Part shown: piece by piece, positions 8,030 through 16,129 of the stretch
Layout of the letters: every line of letters starts with the position of its first letter
Numbering within the stretch: the stretch's first letter is position 1
Assembly: GCA_902805975.1 (NCBI GenBank)
Contig: CADCUT010000120.1
Coordinates: forward strand, 1 to 33,624
Length of the DNA: 33,624 nucleotides
Direction: 5' to 3'
Source of the DNA: an uncultured Rubrobacteraceae bacterium
Lineage (GTDB): Bacteria > Actinomycetota > Rubrobacteria > Rubrobacterales > Rubrobacteraceae
Notes under the pieces: model-generated
Databases searched by the model: none
Seen by the model: the letters and a program-made list of their open reading frames with translations, nothing else
Told to the model about the DNA's origin: nothing
Position numbers and translations under genes: made by a program

Positions 8030-8767
8030 ATGCTGCACCGCGACGTAGCCGACGGCGTGCACCGGATAGCCGAGCACTTCGTCAACTGGTACCTCGTAGA
8101 GGAGGGCGGCCGGCTCACGGTCGTCGACGCTGGCCTGCCGGCCTCCTGGCGTTCCTTGCTCGGGGCCCTGGAGGAGATCGGTCGCACGCCTCGCGACGTA
8201 GAGGCGCTCGTGCTCACGCACGCCCACTTCGACCACATAGGCTTCGCAGAGCGCGCGCGGGCCGAGCTCGGCGTCCCGGTGTGGGTCCACGAGAACGACG
8301 CTTCGCTGACCCGAAGGCCGTGGCTGTACATGAGCGAGCGCAGCCCGCTCACCTACCTGCGCCGTGGCAACCTGCCGATCGTGGCCTCCTTCCTCCGGGC
8401 CGGGGCGCCTCGGGTGGGCGCCATCCGCGGGGTGCGCCGGTTCGGGGACGAAGGAACTTTGGACGTGCCGGGCTCCCCGCGCGTCCTGTTCACCCCGGGG
8501 CACACTTTGGGCCACGTCTCGCTCCACCTGCCCGGGCGCGACGCGGTCATCTCGGGCGACGCGCTGGTCACGCACGACCCCTACACGAACACCCGGGGGC
8601 CCAGGATCGTCGCCCGCGGGGCAACGGCCGACAGCCAGCGGGCGCTGGCCTCGCTGGAGCGGCTGGCGGAGTCGGGCGCAGGAACGGTCCTGCCGGGTCA
8701 CGGTGAGCCCTGGACGGGCGGCGTCGAGAGCGCCGTGCGAGAAGCGCGCCGGGTCGGCGTCCTCTAG
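8030..8767 (+). CDS. MBL-fold metallo-hydrolase (glyoxalase II-like)
   Basis: A 245-residue metallo-beta-lactamase-fold hydrolase. THAHFDH supplies His64, His66, Asp68 and His69 of the two-metal site; FTPGHTLGH gives the third metal-site His, ISGDALV the bridging Asp and VLPGHGEPW the last His. This pattern is typical of glyoxalase II and related thioester or lactone hydrolases. GGAGG lies just before the ATG at 8030. It follows the glutamate-cysteine ligase on the same strand and precedes a formaldehyde-dehydrogenase-like enzyme, so a role in thiol-linked detoxification is reasonable, though the substrate is unknown. Confidence 0.88.
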   Translation: MLHRDVADGVHRIAEHFVNWYLVEEGGRLTVVDAGLPASWRSLLGALEEIGRTPRDVEALVLTHAHFDHIGFAERARAELGVPVWVHENDASLTRRPWLYMSERSPLTYLRRGNLPIVASFLRAGAPRVGAIRGVRRFGDEGTLDVPGSPRVLFTPGHTLGHVSLHLPGRDAVISGDALVTHDPYTNTRGPRIVARGATADSQRALASLERLAESGAGTVLPGHGEPWTGGVESAVREARRVGVL

Positions 8768-8887
8768 CGTTCTCCACCCGGTCCGGCTCCCGTGGGGGCG
8801 CCGAAGCTTCGATAAGCGAGCGTCCGGGCATAATCCGTCAGGACGAAGAAGAGATCCACGCAGGCCAGAGAGAAAGGGACCGCTTCC

Positions 8888-10042
8888 GTGCTCGCCATGA
8901 ATTACCGGGGGCCCCATCGGGTCCGCATCGACCATAAACCCGAACCCGAGATCCTGCATCCCCAGGATGCAATAGTCCGGGTCACGAGAACTTGTATCTG
9001 CGGCTCGGACCTGCACCTTTACAACGGGTCCGTACCGGATACCCGGGTCGGGATGACGTTCGGCCACGAGTTCACCGGGGTGGTGGAGGAGATCGGGGAC
9101 GGGGTAGAGAAGCTGAAGGTGGGCGACCACGTCCTGGTGCCGTTCAACATCGCCTGCGGAAGTTGCGTCTTCTGCCAGCAGGGGCTCTACGGGAACTGCC
9201 ACGAGTCGAACCCCCAGGCTACGGCCGTGGGCGGCATCTACGGCTACTCGCACACCGCCGGCGGCTACGACGGCGGGCAGGCCGAGTACGTCCGCGTCCC
9301 GTACGCCGACGTGAGCCCCACGGTCATCCCCGACTGGATGGATCCCGACGACGCGGTGCTGCTCACCGACGTGGTGCCGACCGGGTACCAGGGGGCCGAG
9401 ATGGGCGGCATCCAAACCGGTGACACCGTCGTGGTCTTCGGGGCCGGTCCCGTCGGCATCATGGCGGCCAGGTGCGCCTGGCTGTTCGGGGCGGGAAGGG
9501 TCATCGTAATAGATTGCGTGGACTTCCGGCTCGAGTTCGCCAGAAACTACGCGCCCTGCGAAGCCTACGATTTCAGGTCCCTCGAAGACCCGGTGGTGTT
9601 CATAAAAGGGACCACCGACTCTTTAGGTGCCGACGTGGTCATCGACGCCGTCGGGGCGGAGGCGGCCGGTAGCGCGCTGCAGACCGTCCTCGGCAGGAAG
9701 CTGCTGCTGCAGGGGGGGTCGGCCACCGCGCTTCACTGGTCCATCAACTCCGTGAAGAAGGGCGGCATCGTCTCCATCGTCGGCGTCTACGGCCCGGTGG
9801 GCACCCACGTCCCGATGGGGAACGTGGTGAACAAGGGCCTCACCATCCGGGCAAACCAGGCCTCGGTGAAGCGCCTGTTGCCGCGGCTTATCGAGCACGT
9901 GCAGAGCGGCGTCCTCGATCCGAAGGCGATGATCACCCACCGCGTCCCCCTCGAGGAGGTGTCGGACGCGTACCGGATCTTTTCGGCGAAGCTCGACGAC
10001 TGCATTAAACCGGTGCTGATGCCGCCGTCGGCCAGATCGTAG
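8888..10042 (+). CDS. Zinc-dependent alcohol dehydrogenase, formaldehyde-dehydrogenase-like
   Basis: A 384-residue medium-chain dehydrogenase. The N-terminal catalytic domain has CICGSDLH and GHEFTG, which bind the catalytic zinc, and a structural-zinc loop with Cys residues in IACGSCVFCQQGLYGNC. The NAD-binding site VFGAGPVG and the ARCAWLFGAGRVIVID segment follow. It resembles the glutathione-independent formaldehyde dehydrogenase group, oxidising aldehydes or alcohols with NAD. GTG 8888 is used; ATG 8897 is an alternative. It is followed 12 bp later by a conserved companion gene and the two form an operon. CATAAT at 8829-8834 is a possible -10. Confidence 0.9.
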   Translation: MLAMNYRGPHRVRIDHKPEPEILHPQDAIVRVTRTCICGSDLHLYNGSVPDTRVGMTFGHEFTGVVEEIGDGVEKLKVGDHVLVPFNIACGSCVFCQQGLYGNCHESNPQATAVGGIYGYSHTAGGYDGGQAEYVRVPYADVSPTVIPDWMDPDDAVLLTDVVPTGYQGAEMGGIQTGDTVVVFGAGPVGIMAARCAWLFGAGRVIVIDCVDFRLEFARNYAPCEAYDFRSLEDPVVFIKGTTDSLGADVVIDAVGAEAAGSALQTVLGRKLLLQGGSATALHWSINSVKKGGIVSIVGVYGPVGTHVPMGNVVNKGLTIRANQASVKRLLPRLIEHVQSGVLDPKAMITHRVPLEEVSDAYRIFSAKLDDCIKPVLMPPSARS

Positions 10043-10054
10043 GAGGGACGAGAC

Positions 10055-10543
10055 ATGGAACACACACCGAAGGACCCTTCGCAGGTAGAGGGATGGGGCG
10101 TGGACGTCGACCCGAAAAACGACCCGACCTACCCGATGAAGCACCGCACCGACGGCGAGCACGCGGGCTACAGTTGGGAGCGTCCGCCGCAGCAGCCGCC
10201 CACCGTCGAGGTCCTCCACTCCATCGAGCGTTCGGACCTCACGTCCGCGTTTGGCACCTCGACGCCGCCCTCGGGACCGAGCGGCGCGCTCCGCCGCTTC
10301 GCTTTCCGATACAGCGAATCCAGCTACGCCCACTGGCTGCCCCTGATGCTGGCCGACCGGGTCGGTGTCGTGGAAGGCGTCTTAGGCGATCTGGGTCACG
10401 GCCGCGTCCCCAACGTGTTAGCGGAGCGGGGCTGGAAGGCAGAGTGGGAACACAACAGGCGGGGCCTCGTCCGGCGGGTCCTCGTGCAGGCGGGCCTCGC
10501 GCTCGTCACCGTCGCCTACCTCAGGGGCAGGAAGGCCGACTAG
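10055..10543 (+). CDS. Conserved hypothetical companion of the alcohol dehydrogenase
   Basis: A 162-residue protein of unknown function. The first half is polar and carries KNDPTYPMKHRTDGEHAGY and SWERPPQQPPTVEVLHSIER; the second half has FAFRYSESSYAHWLPLMLADRVGVVEG and a C-terminal hydrophobic segment (VLVQAGLALVTVAYL) that could be a membrane anchor. AGGAGGG precedes the ATG. From memory, close homologues sit beside formaldehyde-dehydrogenase-type ADHs in other bacteria, so a paired role is likely. The last 23 bases overlap the 3' end of the RNase H gene on the other strand. Confidence 0.8.
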   Translation: MEHTPKDPSQVEGWGVDVDPKNDPTYPMKHRTDGEHAGYSWERPPQQPPTVEVLHSIERSDLTSAFGTSTPPSGPSGALRRFAFRYSESSYAHWLPLMLADRVGVVEGVLGDLGHGRVPNVLAERGWKAEWEHNRRGLVRRVLVQAGLALVTVAYLRGRKAD

Positions 10544-11051
10544 CCTCGCGCTCTGGTCTTGCAGCCGGCTCCGGGCCGCTTCCCTGGTCACCGCCGACCC
10601 TCTTCTTCGCGGCCACGGCCAGGGCGTCGGCCCGATCGTTGCCGCTCTTGTGAGCACCGGCGGTCTTCGAGTGTCCCTTGACCTTTCTCCACCGCACTTC
10701 CCGGTGGAGCCCCGCGGCGACCAGAAGCCTCTCCCACAGGTCCCTGTTCGCCACGGGCACTTTACGGTGGTTGAGCCATGCGTTCTCCCGCCATTTCTTG
10801 TACCAGCCCCTCCTCATGCAGTTGACGAGGTAGGACGAGTCTGAGTAGACGGTTACCACGCACCCTTCGTCTATCGTCTCCAGGGCCACGCACGCGGCGG
10901 TCACCTCCATCCTAAGGTTGGTGGTGTCCCCCTCGCCGCCGGAGATCTCCTCGGTCTTCCCCCCCCAGGTGACGACCGCCCCGTAGCCCCCGGGCCCCCG
11001 GGAGCCGGTCGATGCCCCGTCTGTGTAGGCGTAAGCCTCCGGTTCAGGCAA
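10521..11051 (-). CDS. rnhA: Ribonuclease HI
   Basis: Cleaves the RNA strand of RNA-DNA hybrids, during replication and R-loop removal. The 176-residue protein has the catalytic acids Asp11 (YTDGAS), Glu49 (RMEV), Asp71 (YSDSSYL) and Asp139 (NDRADALA), with the flexible-loop His near KGHSK. The last 25 or so residues (GGDQGSGPEPAARP onwards) are a disordered tail. The start is TTG 11051, with AGAGGA rather far upstream. It lies downstream of HU and the zinc-ribbon gene on the same strand. Confidence 0.93.
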   Translation of the reverse strand: MPEPEAYAYTDGASTGSRGPGGYGAVVTWGGKTEEISGGEGDTTNLRMEVTAACVALETIDEGCVVTVYSDSSYLVNCMRRGWYKKWRENAWLNHRKVPVANRDLWERLLVAAGLHREVRWRKVKGHSKTAGAHKSGNDRADALAVAAKKRVGGDQGSGPEPAARPEREASRPSCP

Positions 11052-11168
11052 GGGCGCCGGTCCTCTCGTCTATCTCTCCCCCACTCATCACCGTGATCCC
11101 ACCCCGTTCGGATCCCCTGTGACCGCCCGACGAACGCGAGAGCGTCTACCCGGCAGGCGGGAAGGCGA

Positions 11169-11474
11169 CTACGCCGAGCCCGACCGGACGGCTCCCCGGC
11201 CCGGTCTCTTCTGTCGTGCTCCTGTTGCTCCCGGGCGCGACGATGTGCCACCCGCGCGTTCTCTCCGCAGCCCGCTGAGCGCTTCGGCGAGCGGCCCGCC
11301 GCCGAGGCCCTGCTTCCCCCGCGTAAGCTCGCCGATGGCGAAGTAAGCCTCCTGCCTGCGGGCGCACGGTTCGCAGAAGAATATGCCCCGGACCTCCATG
11401 ACCGCCGGACGGGGGCAGGGATGCTCCGTCTTGCTTCCCACCTGGCACGGTTCCGGTCTCATCGCTTCGGTCAA
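11169..11474 (-). CDS. Small zinc-ribbon-like hypothetical protein
   Basis: A 101-residue protein starting at TTG 11474, which has GGAGGA 6-8 bases before it; the frame extends further upstream but without a ribosome site. The N-terminal half holds Cys residues in CQVGSKTEHPCPRP and FFCEPCARR, giving a CX9C...CX2C arrangement that could bind one zinc, followed by the helix QEAYFAIGELTRGKQGL. The tail is basic and Gly/Arg/Ser-rich. No named family. Its place between HU and RNase HI suggests a nucleic-acid role, which is only a guess. Confidence 0.65.
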   Translation of the reverse strand: MTEAMRPEPCQVGSKTEHPCPRPAVMEVRGIFFCEPCARRQEAYFAIGELTRGKQGLGGGPLAEALSGLRRERAGGTSSRPGATGARQKRPGRGAVRSGSA

Positions 11475-11536
11475 GGTGTCCTCCTTCCCGCGAACGTGGC
11501 GCGCTCTCGCCGCACCAGACACATCTATAACCAGAA

Positions 11537-11573
11537 GGACCGGGAATCCTGGCTACGAGCAGATCCCCGGTCC
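11537..11573 (-). terminator. Stem-loop between HU and the zinc-ribbon gene
   Basis: GGACCGGGAATC (11537-11548) and GATCCCCGGTCC (11562-11573) pair at 11 of 12 positions around a 13-nt loop. On the minus strand it lies downstream of the HU stop and is followed by a weak TTCTGGTT tract, so it could be a partial terminator or mRNA-stabilising hairpin. Confidence 0.45.
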
Positions 11574-11601
11574 GAAAAGGCTACCCTTGCGGGGCGCGCC
11601 C

Positions 11602-11871
11602 CTAGATTGCCCCCTTGAGGGCGTTGCCCGCGCTGAAGGAGGGAACCTTGGAGGCCGAGATCTTCATCTTCTCTCCGGTCTGGGGGTTTCTTCCCTCCCT
11701 GGCCTTGCGCTCCTTGACGGAGAACTTGCCGAAGCCCGTTATCCTGACTTCGTCGCCGCCCTTGAGCGTCTCGGTCACCACCCGCTCGAAGGCCTCGAAG
11801 TGCCTCTGGGCCTCGCTGGCGGGCACGTCGGTCTGCTCGGCGATCCTCTCGATCAGCTCCGTCTTGTTCAT
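11602..11871 (-). CDS. hup: HU-family histone-like DNA-binding protein
   Basis: An 89-residue nucleoid protein that binds and bends DNA as a dimer. The N-terminal helices (MNKTELIERIAEQTDVP), the GFGKFSVKERKAREGRNPQTG arm with its Pro that intercalates between bases, and the C-terminal KISASKVPSFSAGNALK helix are all canonical. A GGAGAGG ribosome site precedes the ATG. It has no lysine-rich extension of the mycobacterial type. The palindrome GGGGCGCGCCCC next to its stop (11591-11602) and the hairpin at 11537-11573 separate it from the next gene. Confidence 0.95.
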   Translation of the reverse strand: MNKTELIERIAEQTDVPASEAQRHFEAFERVVTETLKGGDEVRITGFGKFSVKERKAREGRNPQTGEKMKISASKVPSFSAGNALKGAI

Positions 11872-12134
11872 GGCCTCTCCTCTCTGCCGCCGTCCGTGAT
11901 TTCAGGCGGGGCCTTGTTTGGTCTAGCTGATCCTGTTTGTACGGGAGGAGGTGCCGTTTGCCACCCCCACGTTGCCGGGGGGTTTGGCGGAGTGGACCCT
12001 GTGGGGGTGTGCCGCGCGCCCCGCACCACATTTGGCACAAAGACGGGAGGCAGGCTAATTGCGGTTCTGGCACAGCAGCCTCCCTCGCCCCAGCAGCGAC
12101 CGCATGGTACGCCCGTGCGCAAACGGGCCCGCCG

Positions 12135-12947
12135 TCAGCCGTAGAACCTGTTTCGGGGTCGGTAGCGCGAGATTAGCGCCTCGTTCGCCTCGTCCCCTCC
12201 CGGCACGTTCTGCGAGGTGAAGGAGGAGGGCTCGGCCCCGGCGACCGCGCGCAGGTAGGCGACCTCCGCCACAAGCGCGTTCCAGACAAGGGCGCCGATG
12301 GCCGTGGAGAGCGGGGCGACGCGGTGCCCCCCCGCGCCGCCTGCCAGCTTGGAGAGGTCCACGGCGGCGTCGCCCGCCGGCACGCGCGTGTCGATGGCCA
12401 CGTCGGCCAACTCGAAAAGGCGTTGCCCGCTCGAGTGGCGGGGCTCGACTCCCTTGCTGTGGGCGAGCGAGGTTACAGCGACGACCCACAGGCCGGCCTC
12501 CTTCGCGGCCAGGGCCACCTCTATCGGGAGGGCGTTGATCCCGGAGTTCGAGAACACGACCATGACCTCGCCGGGACGTAACTCCTCGCCGGCGAGGAGG
12601 ACGCGGGCGTAGCCCTCCAGGCGCTCCAGCCGAGAGGTCCGCCGGCCACCAAGGAGCGTCAGGTTGGGGTCCAGGATCGGATGCACCGGCGCCAGCCCGC
12701 CCGCCCGCCAGAACGCCTCCTCCGCCATGAGGTGGGAGTGACCACAGCCGAAGACATGGATCATCCGGTCCGGCTCCCCGTCCAGGGAGCCCGCCAGCAG
12801 CCGCGCCGCCTCCAGTAGATTCTCCCTCCCTTTAGAGAGAACCGCCTCCTGCACCTCCCCCAGCCGGGCCGCGTAAGCGTCGAGCCCCGCGCCCGGCCGT
12901 CCCGCGCCCGGCCGCCCCGCGCCGTCCTCCATACCGCTAGCCGTCAA
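12135..12947 (-). CDS. SIS-domain sugar-phosphate binding protein
   Basis: About 270 residues, a sugar isomerase (SIS) domain protein resembling the YckI/UPF0309 group. FGCGHSHLMAEEAFWRAGGL and VVFSNSGINALPIEVALAAKEAGL are the two phosphosugar-binding loops; FTSQNVPGGDEANEAL ends the domain. The TTG at 12947 has GGAGGAGG 4-7 bases upstream; ATG 12932 is too far from it. The first 20 residues repeat GRPGAGRPGAG and are probably disordered. It is divergent from the PTS operon that begins at 13237, so it probably senses or isomerises the imported sugar phosphate. Confidence 0.85.
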   Translation of the reverse strand: MTASGMEDGAGRPGAGRPGAGLDAYAARLGEVQEAVLSKGRENLLEAARLLAGSLDGEPDRMIHVFGCGHSHLMAEEAFWRAGGLAPVHPILDPNLTLLGGRRTSRLERLEGYARVLLAGEELRPGEVMVVFSNSGINALPIEVALAAKEAGLWVVAVTSLAHSKGVEPRHSSGQRLFELADVAIDTRVPAGDAAVDLSKLAGGAGGHRVAPLSTAIGALVWNALVAEVAYLRAVAGAEPSSFTSQNVPGGDEANEALISRYRPRNRFYG

Positions 12948-12970
12948 AAAGCCTCCTCCGGTTCCTCTCT

Positions 12971-12985
12971 GGAGTCCTCGACTCC
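12971..12985. promoter_or_regulatory. Short palindrome before the SIS gene
   Basis: GGAGTC-CTC-GACTCC is a perfect 6-bp inverted repeat just upstream of the ribosome site of the SIS gene on the minus strand. It could be an operator or leader hairpin; evidence is only its symmetry and position. Confidence 0.3.
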
Positions 12986-13169
12986 GGCCCGTCGACGCGA
13001 CCGGCGCACGACGAACCCGGGCCCATGATCTCACGGGTCGAACCCGGCTACGAGGCCGCCTCTTCGAGCGTCAGCTTCGACGCAGGCGATCCCCTCGGGT
13101 ACGAAACGGCACCCATCGCGATGGCCGCAGCCGCGACGCAACCTCCGCTGCCGGTCCATACAGCACCGT

Positions 13170-13198
13170 TTGCTTCTAAATGCCTTAACTGGCATAGT
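13170..13198 (+). promoter_or_regulatory. Probable promoter of the PTS operon with internal inverted repeat
   Basis: TTGCTT (13170-13175) and CATAGT (13193-13198) are 17 bp apart, a workable -35/-10 pair. ATGCC (13180-13184) and GGCAT (13191-13195) form an inverted repeat within the spacer, in position for a repressor that blocks the polymerase. Further upstream, 12986-13165 shows no clear gene on either strand. Confidence 0.4.
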
Positions 13199-13236
13199 CA
13201 ACGTACGTATTCACGGGGAGGACGAAGGGAGCGATT

Positions 13237-14850
13237 ATGGCGACTCGGGCGGCGGGTGGCGGGGCGAGTGGCGGTCGTCTGCGGGGTGGGGATAGGGTTC
13301 TCGGGGCGTTCCAGAACTTCGGGCGGTCGTTGATGTTACCGATAGCGGTGTTGCCGGCGGCGGCGTTGTTGTTGCGGCTCGGGCAGCCGGACCTGCTGGA
13401 CCTTGCGTGGATGGCGGCGGCCGGGGACGCGATCTTCACCAACCTGCCCATGATCTTCGCCGTCGGCATAGCCTTCGGGCTCGCGGGGGGAGACGGGGCC
13501 GCGGCGCTCGCGGGGCTCGTCGGGTACCTGGTCTTCGACGGGGTCTTCAAGACCATCATCCCTCAGGTCGACGGCGGGCCCGATCCCGACATAACGATGG
13601 GGGTCTTGTCCGGGATCATCATCGGGCTCGTGGCGGCGGGCCTGTACCGGCGCTTCTCCGACATCCGGCTGCCCGACTACCTTGGCTTCTTCGGCGGCCG
13701 GAGGTTCGTGCCCATAGTGACGGCGCTGGCGGCGCTGGCGCTTGGCGCCGTCTTCGGGCTCGTGTGGCCGACCGTGCAGCTAGGCGTCAACGCGGTTGGC
13801 GAGGGGATCGTGGGCCTCGGCGCACTTGGGACCGGGATCTACGGCTTCCTCAACCGGCTGCTCATACCGGTCGGCCTGCACCACGTCCTCAACACCTACG
13901 TCTGGTTCCAGCTCGGCACCTTCGATGGTCCCGACGGCCCCGTGACGGGCGACCTCAACCGCTACTTCGCGGGGGACCCCTCGGCCGGATTCTTTATGTC
14001 AGGGTTCTTCCTGGTGATGATGTTCGGGTTGCCGGGGGCCTGCCTGGCGATGATCCGGCACGCCCGCTTCCCGAAGGTCGCCTCGGGCATCCTGCTCTCG
14101 GCGGCGTTCGCGTCTTTCCTGACGGGGATCACCGAACCCATCGAGTTCGCGTTCATGTTCGTCGCACCCCTGCTCTACCTCGTCCACGCGGTGCTCACCG
14201 GGACGGCGCTGGCGATCGCGACGCTGCTCAACATCAAGATCGGCTTCGGCTTCTCCGCCGGTCTCATAGACTACGTGCTCAACTTCGGCAAGGGGAACAC
14301 GACGAACCCGTTGCTCATCCTGGTCCTCGGGGCCGCGTACTTCGCCATCTACTACTTCGTGTTCGGCTTCTTTATCAAGCGCTTCAACCTCGCCACACCG
14401 GGGCGCGGGGAGGCGGGCACGGGCCTCGCGGCCGACTGGATCCTCCCCGAGAGCCAGCGCGGTCCGAGGGACGGCCAGGAGCGCGAGGCAGCACGGGAGG
14501 CCGAACGCGAGGCCGAGAGCGAGGCCGAGAGCGAAGGCGAACGCGAGCCCGCGCCCGCCGGCGCGGCGACGGCGACCGCCGCGCCCACGGCGGAGCGCGA
14601 CAGGGACGACGTGCTCGCGGAGGACGTTCTCGGGGCGCTGGGTGGCCGGGAGAACGTCGAGAGCGTCGAGGGGTGCATCACGCGCCTGCGGCTCTTCGTG
14701 GACGACCCCGAGCGCGTAGACGATGCGCGGCTCAAGGAGCTGGGTGCTGCGGGCGTCGTCAAGCGCGGCAAGGTCGCCCAGGTCGTCATGGGCACCCAGA
14801 GCGACCGGATCGCCGAGCGCATCAACCGGCTCCTGAAGGGCGGCGAGTAG
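13237..14850 (+). CDS. PTS sugar transporter, EIIC-EIIB fusion (glucose/N-acetylglucosamine type)
   Basis: A 537-residue membrane permease that imports a hexose or amino sugar while phosphorylating it. The EIIC part (about 20-390) has the SLMLPIAVLPAAALLLRLG start, NRLLIPVGLHHVLNTYVWF and GITEPIEFAFMFVAP, all typical of the Glc/GlcNAc family. A strongly acidic linker of repeated Glu-Ala-Glu-Ser units (about 410-450) leads to the EIIB domain, whose phosphorylated Cys is Cys480 in VEGCITRLR. GAAGGGAGCG precedes the ATG. EIIA is encoded by the next gene. NagB downstream makes N-acetylglucosamine or glucosamine the likeliest substrate. Confidence 0.93.
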   Translation: MATRAAGGGASGGRLRGGDRVLGAFQNFGRSLMLPIAVLPAAALLLRLGQPDLLDLAWMAAAGDAIFTNLPMIFAVGIAFGLAGGDGAAALAGLVGYLVFDGVFKTIIPQVDGGPDPDITMGVLSGIIIGLVAAGLYRRFSDIRLPDYLGFFGGRRFVPIVTALAALALGAVFGLVWPTVQLGVNAVGEGIVGLGALGTGIYGFLNRLLIPVGLHHVLNTYVWFQLGTFDGPDGPVTGDLNRYFAGDPSAGFFMSGFFLVMMFGLPGACLAMIRHARFPKVASGILLSAAFASFLTGITEPIEFAFMFVAPLLYLVHAVLTGTALAIATLLNIKIGFGFSAGLIDYVLNFGKGNTTNPLLILVLGAAYFAIYYFVFGFFIKRFNLATPGRGEAGTGLAADWILPESQRGPRDGQEREAAREAEREAESEAESEGEREPAPAGAATATAAPTAERDRDDVLAEDVLGALGGRENVESVEGCITRLRLFVDDPERVDDARLKELGAAGVVKRGKVAQVVMGTQSDRIAERINRLLKGGE

Positions 14851-15299
14851 TGCGCGTTCTCGCCCCCATCTCGGGCCGCGCCGTACCGCTCGCCGAGGTC
14901 CCTGACGAGGTCTTCGCCGAAGGGATGGCCGGACAGGGCTGCGCCATCATCCCCGAGGCCTCCGGTGAGGCCGTCGCCCCCGTCTCAGGCGTCCTCGTCA
15001 AGCTCTTCGAGGGCGGGCATGCCTTCGGAATAGCTACCGACGATGGGATGGAGATGATCGTTCACCTCGGCCTCGACACCATCGAGCTGCGCGGCAGGGG
15101 CTTCGAGAAGATAGCCACCGAAGGCGACCGGGTCGAGGCCGGCCAGCCCATCGTGCGCTTCGACCTCGAGGAGATCCGGTCCGGCGACTACGACCCCGTG
15201 ACCCCCGTCCTCGTGACGAACCCCGAAGACCATCCGGTTACCGGCACCCATACCGGCGACGTTCAGGCCGGGGAGGCACTCTTCGAGGCCGGGGACTGA
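14850..15299 (+). CDS. PTS EIIA component, glucose family
   Basis: A 149-residue phosphocarrier that passes phosphate from HPr to the EIIB Cys. GVLVKLFEGGHAFGIATDDGMEMIVHLGLDT is the conserved core: the phosphorylated His is His72 (IVHLG) and its partner is His57 (GHAFG). It keeps the normal beta-sandwich length. The GTG start shares one base with the stop of EIICB (TAGTG), so expression is coupled. It may also serve as a general EIIA-Glc signal in the cell. Confidence 0.94.
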   Translation: MRVLAPISGRAVPLAEVPDEVFAEGMAGQGCAIIPEASGEAVAPVSGVLVKLFEGGHAFGIATDDGMEMIVHLGLDTIELRGRGFEKIATEGDRVEAGQPIVRFDLEEIRSGDYDPVTPVLVTNPEDHPVTGTHTGDVQAGEALFEAGD

Positions 15300-15307
15300 A
15301 GGCGGCG

Positions 15308-16129
15308 TTGGAACCGCCCAGGCGCATCCTCGACTGCGGCCCCGCGGACTTCGCGTCGATGGACGGGGCCGGCCTGCTGAGCTCCATTCGTCGCTCGGAG
15401 GGCCGCACCGTGCTCTGCGAGGTGCTCTGGCCCGCCCCGCCGCTCGTGGACGGCACGACGAACCCGGATCTCGCCGTCGCCTTCGGCGCCGACCTCGTCC
15501 TGCTCAACAAGTTCGACGGCGCGGGGGATCTACCCGTCCTGAAACAGCGTCTCGGGCGGCCCGTGGGCGTGAACGTCGAGCCTTCGGAGGCCGTGCCGCC
15601 CCACCGCCGGGCGAGCCGCGAGAACCTGAGGAGCCTGGAGGCCGCGGACTTCGTCGTCGTCACGGCGAACCCGGACGCCGAGGTCGGAACGGAGAAGATG
15701 GCCGAGGCGGCAGTACTTGCCCGCGAGGTGTTGCCTGGTGTGCCGGTGTTCGTCGGCAAGATGCACGGGAGCGGCGGTCGCGGGCTCGTGGGCGCCGGGG
15801 AGGTCTCCCGGCTCGCGGCCCTCTCGGACGCGGTGCTACTGCCCGCGCCTGGCACGGTGCCGGGTAGCCGGGAGTCCGTGGTGGCTGAGTTGATCACGGC
15901 GGCGCACGAGGCCGGGGCGCTCGCGGTCGCGACGGTCGGGACTTCCCAGGAGGGGGCTAACGCAGAGACCGTGCGCGGGCTGGCCCTGGCCGCCAAGCGG
16001 GCCGGGGCCGACGTGCTGCACCTCGGGGACGCAGACTACTCGGGCATGGCGGAGCCAATGAACGTGCTCGCGGCCTCGATCGCGATCCGGGGCCGCCGCC
16101 ACGCCTACCGGCGCATGGCGCTCAGGTGA
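15308..16129 (+). CDS. DUF7916 family protein of the PTS operon
   Basis: A 273-residue protein from TTG 15308, of a family (DUF7916) found beside sugar PTS genes and sometimes mislabelled as haloacid dehalogenase. It has the repeated strand-helix pattern of a TIM barrel: WPAPPLVDGTTNPDLAVAFGADLVLLNKFD, VGVNVEPSE, VVVTANPDAEVGTE, VFVGKMHG and ADVLHLGDADYSGMAEP. No HAD DxD motif is present. It starts 8 bp after EIIA and overlaps NagB by four bases, so it almost certainly acts on the same sugar. The reaction is unknown. Confidence 0.85.
   Translation: MEPPRRILDCGPADFASMDGAGLLSSIRRSEGRTVLCEVLWPAPPLVDGTTNPDLAVAFGADLVLLNKFDGAGDLPVLKQRLGRPVGVNVEPSEAVPPHRRASRENLRSLEAADFVVVTANPDAEVGTEKMAEAAVLAREVLPGVPVFVGKMHGSGGRGLVGAGEVSRLAALSDAVLLPAPGTVPGSRESVVAELITAAHEAGALAVATVGTSQEGANAETVRGLALAAKRAGADVLHLGDADYSGMAEPMNVLAASIAIRGRRHAYRRMALR

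Noticed and set aside
13025-13333. Possible small gene before the PTS operon
   Set aside because: Runs into the EIICB gene in another frame and has no ribosome site or recognisable content.
13407-15299. 630-codon plus-strand ORF across the PTS genes
   Set aside because: Its first 480 codons are Arg-rich shadow of the EIICB gene; only the last 149 codons (EIIA) are real.
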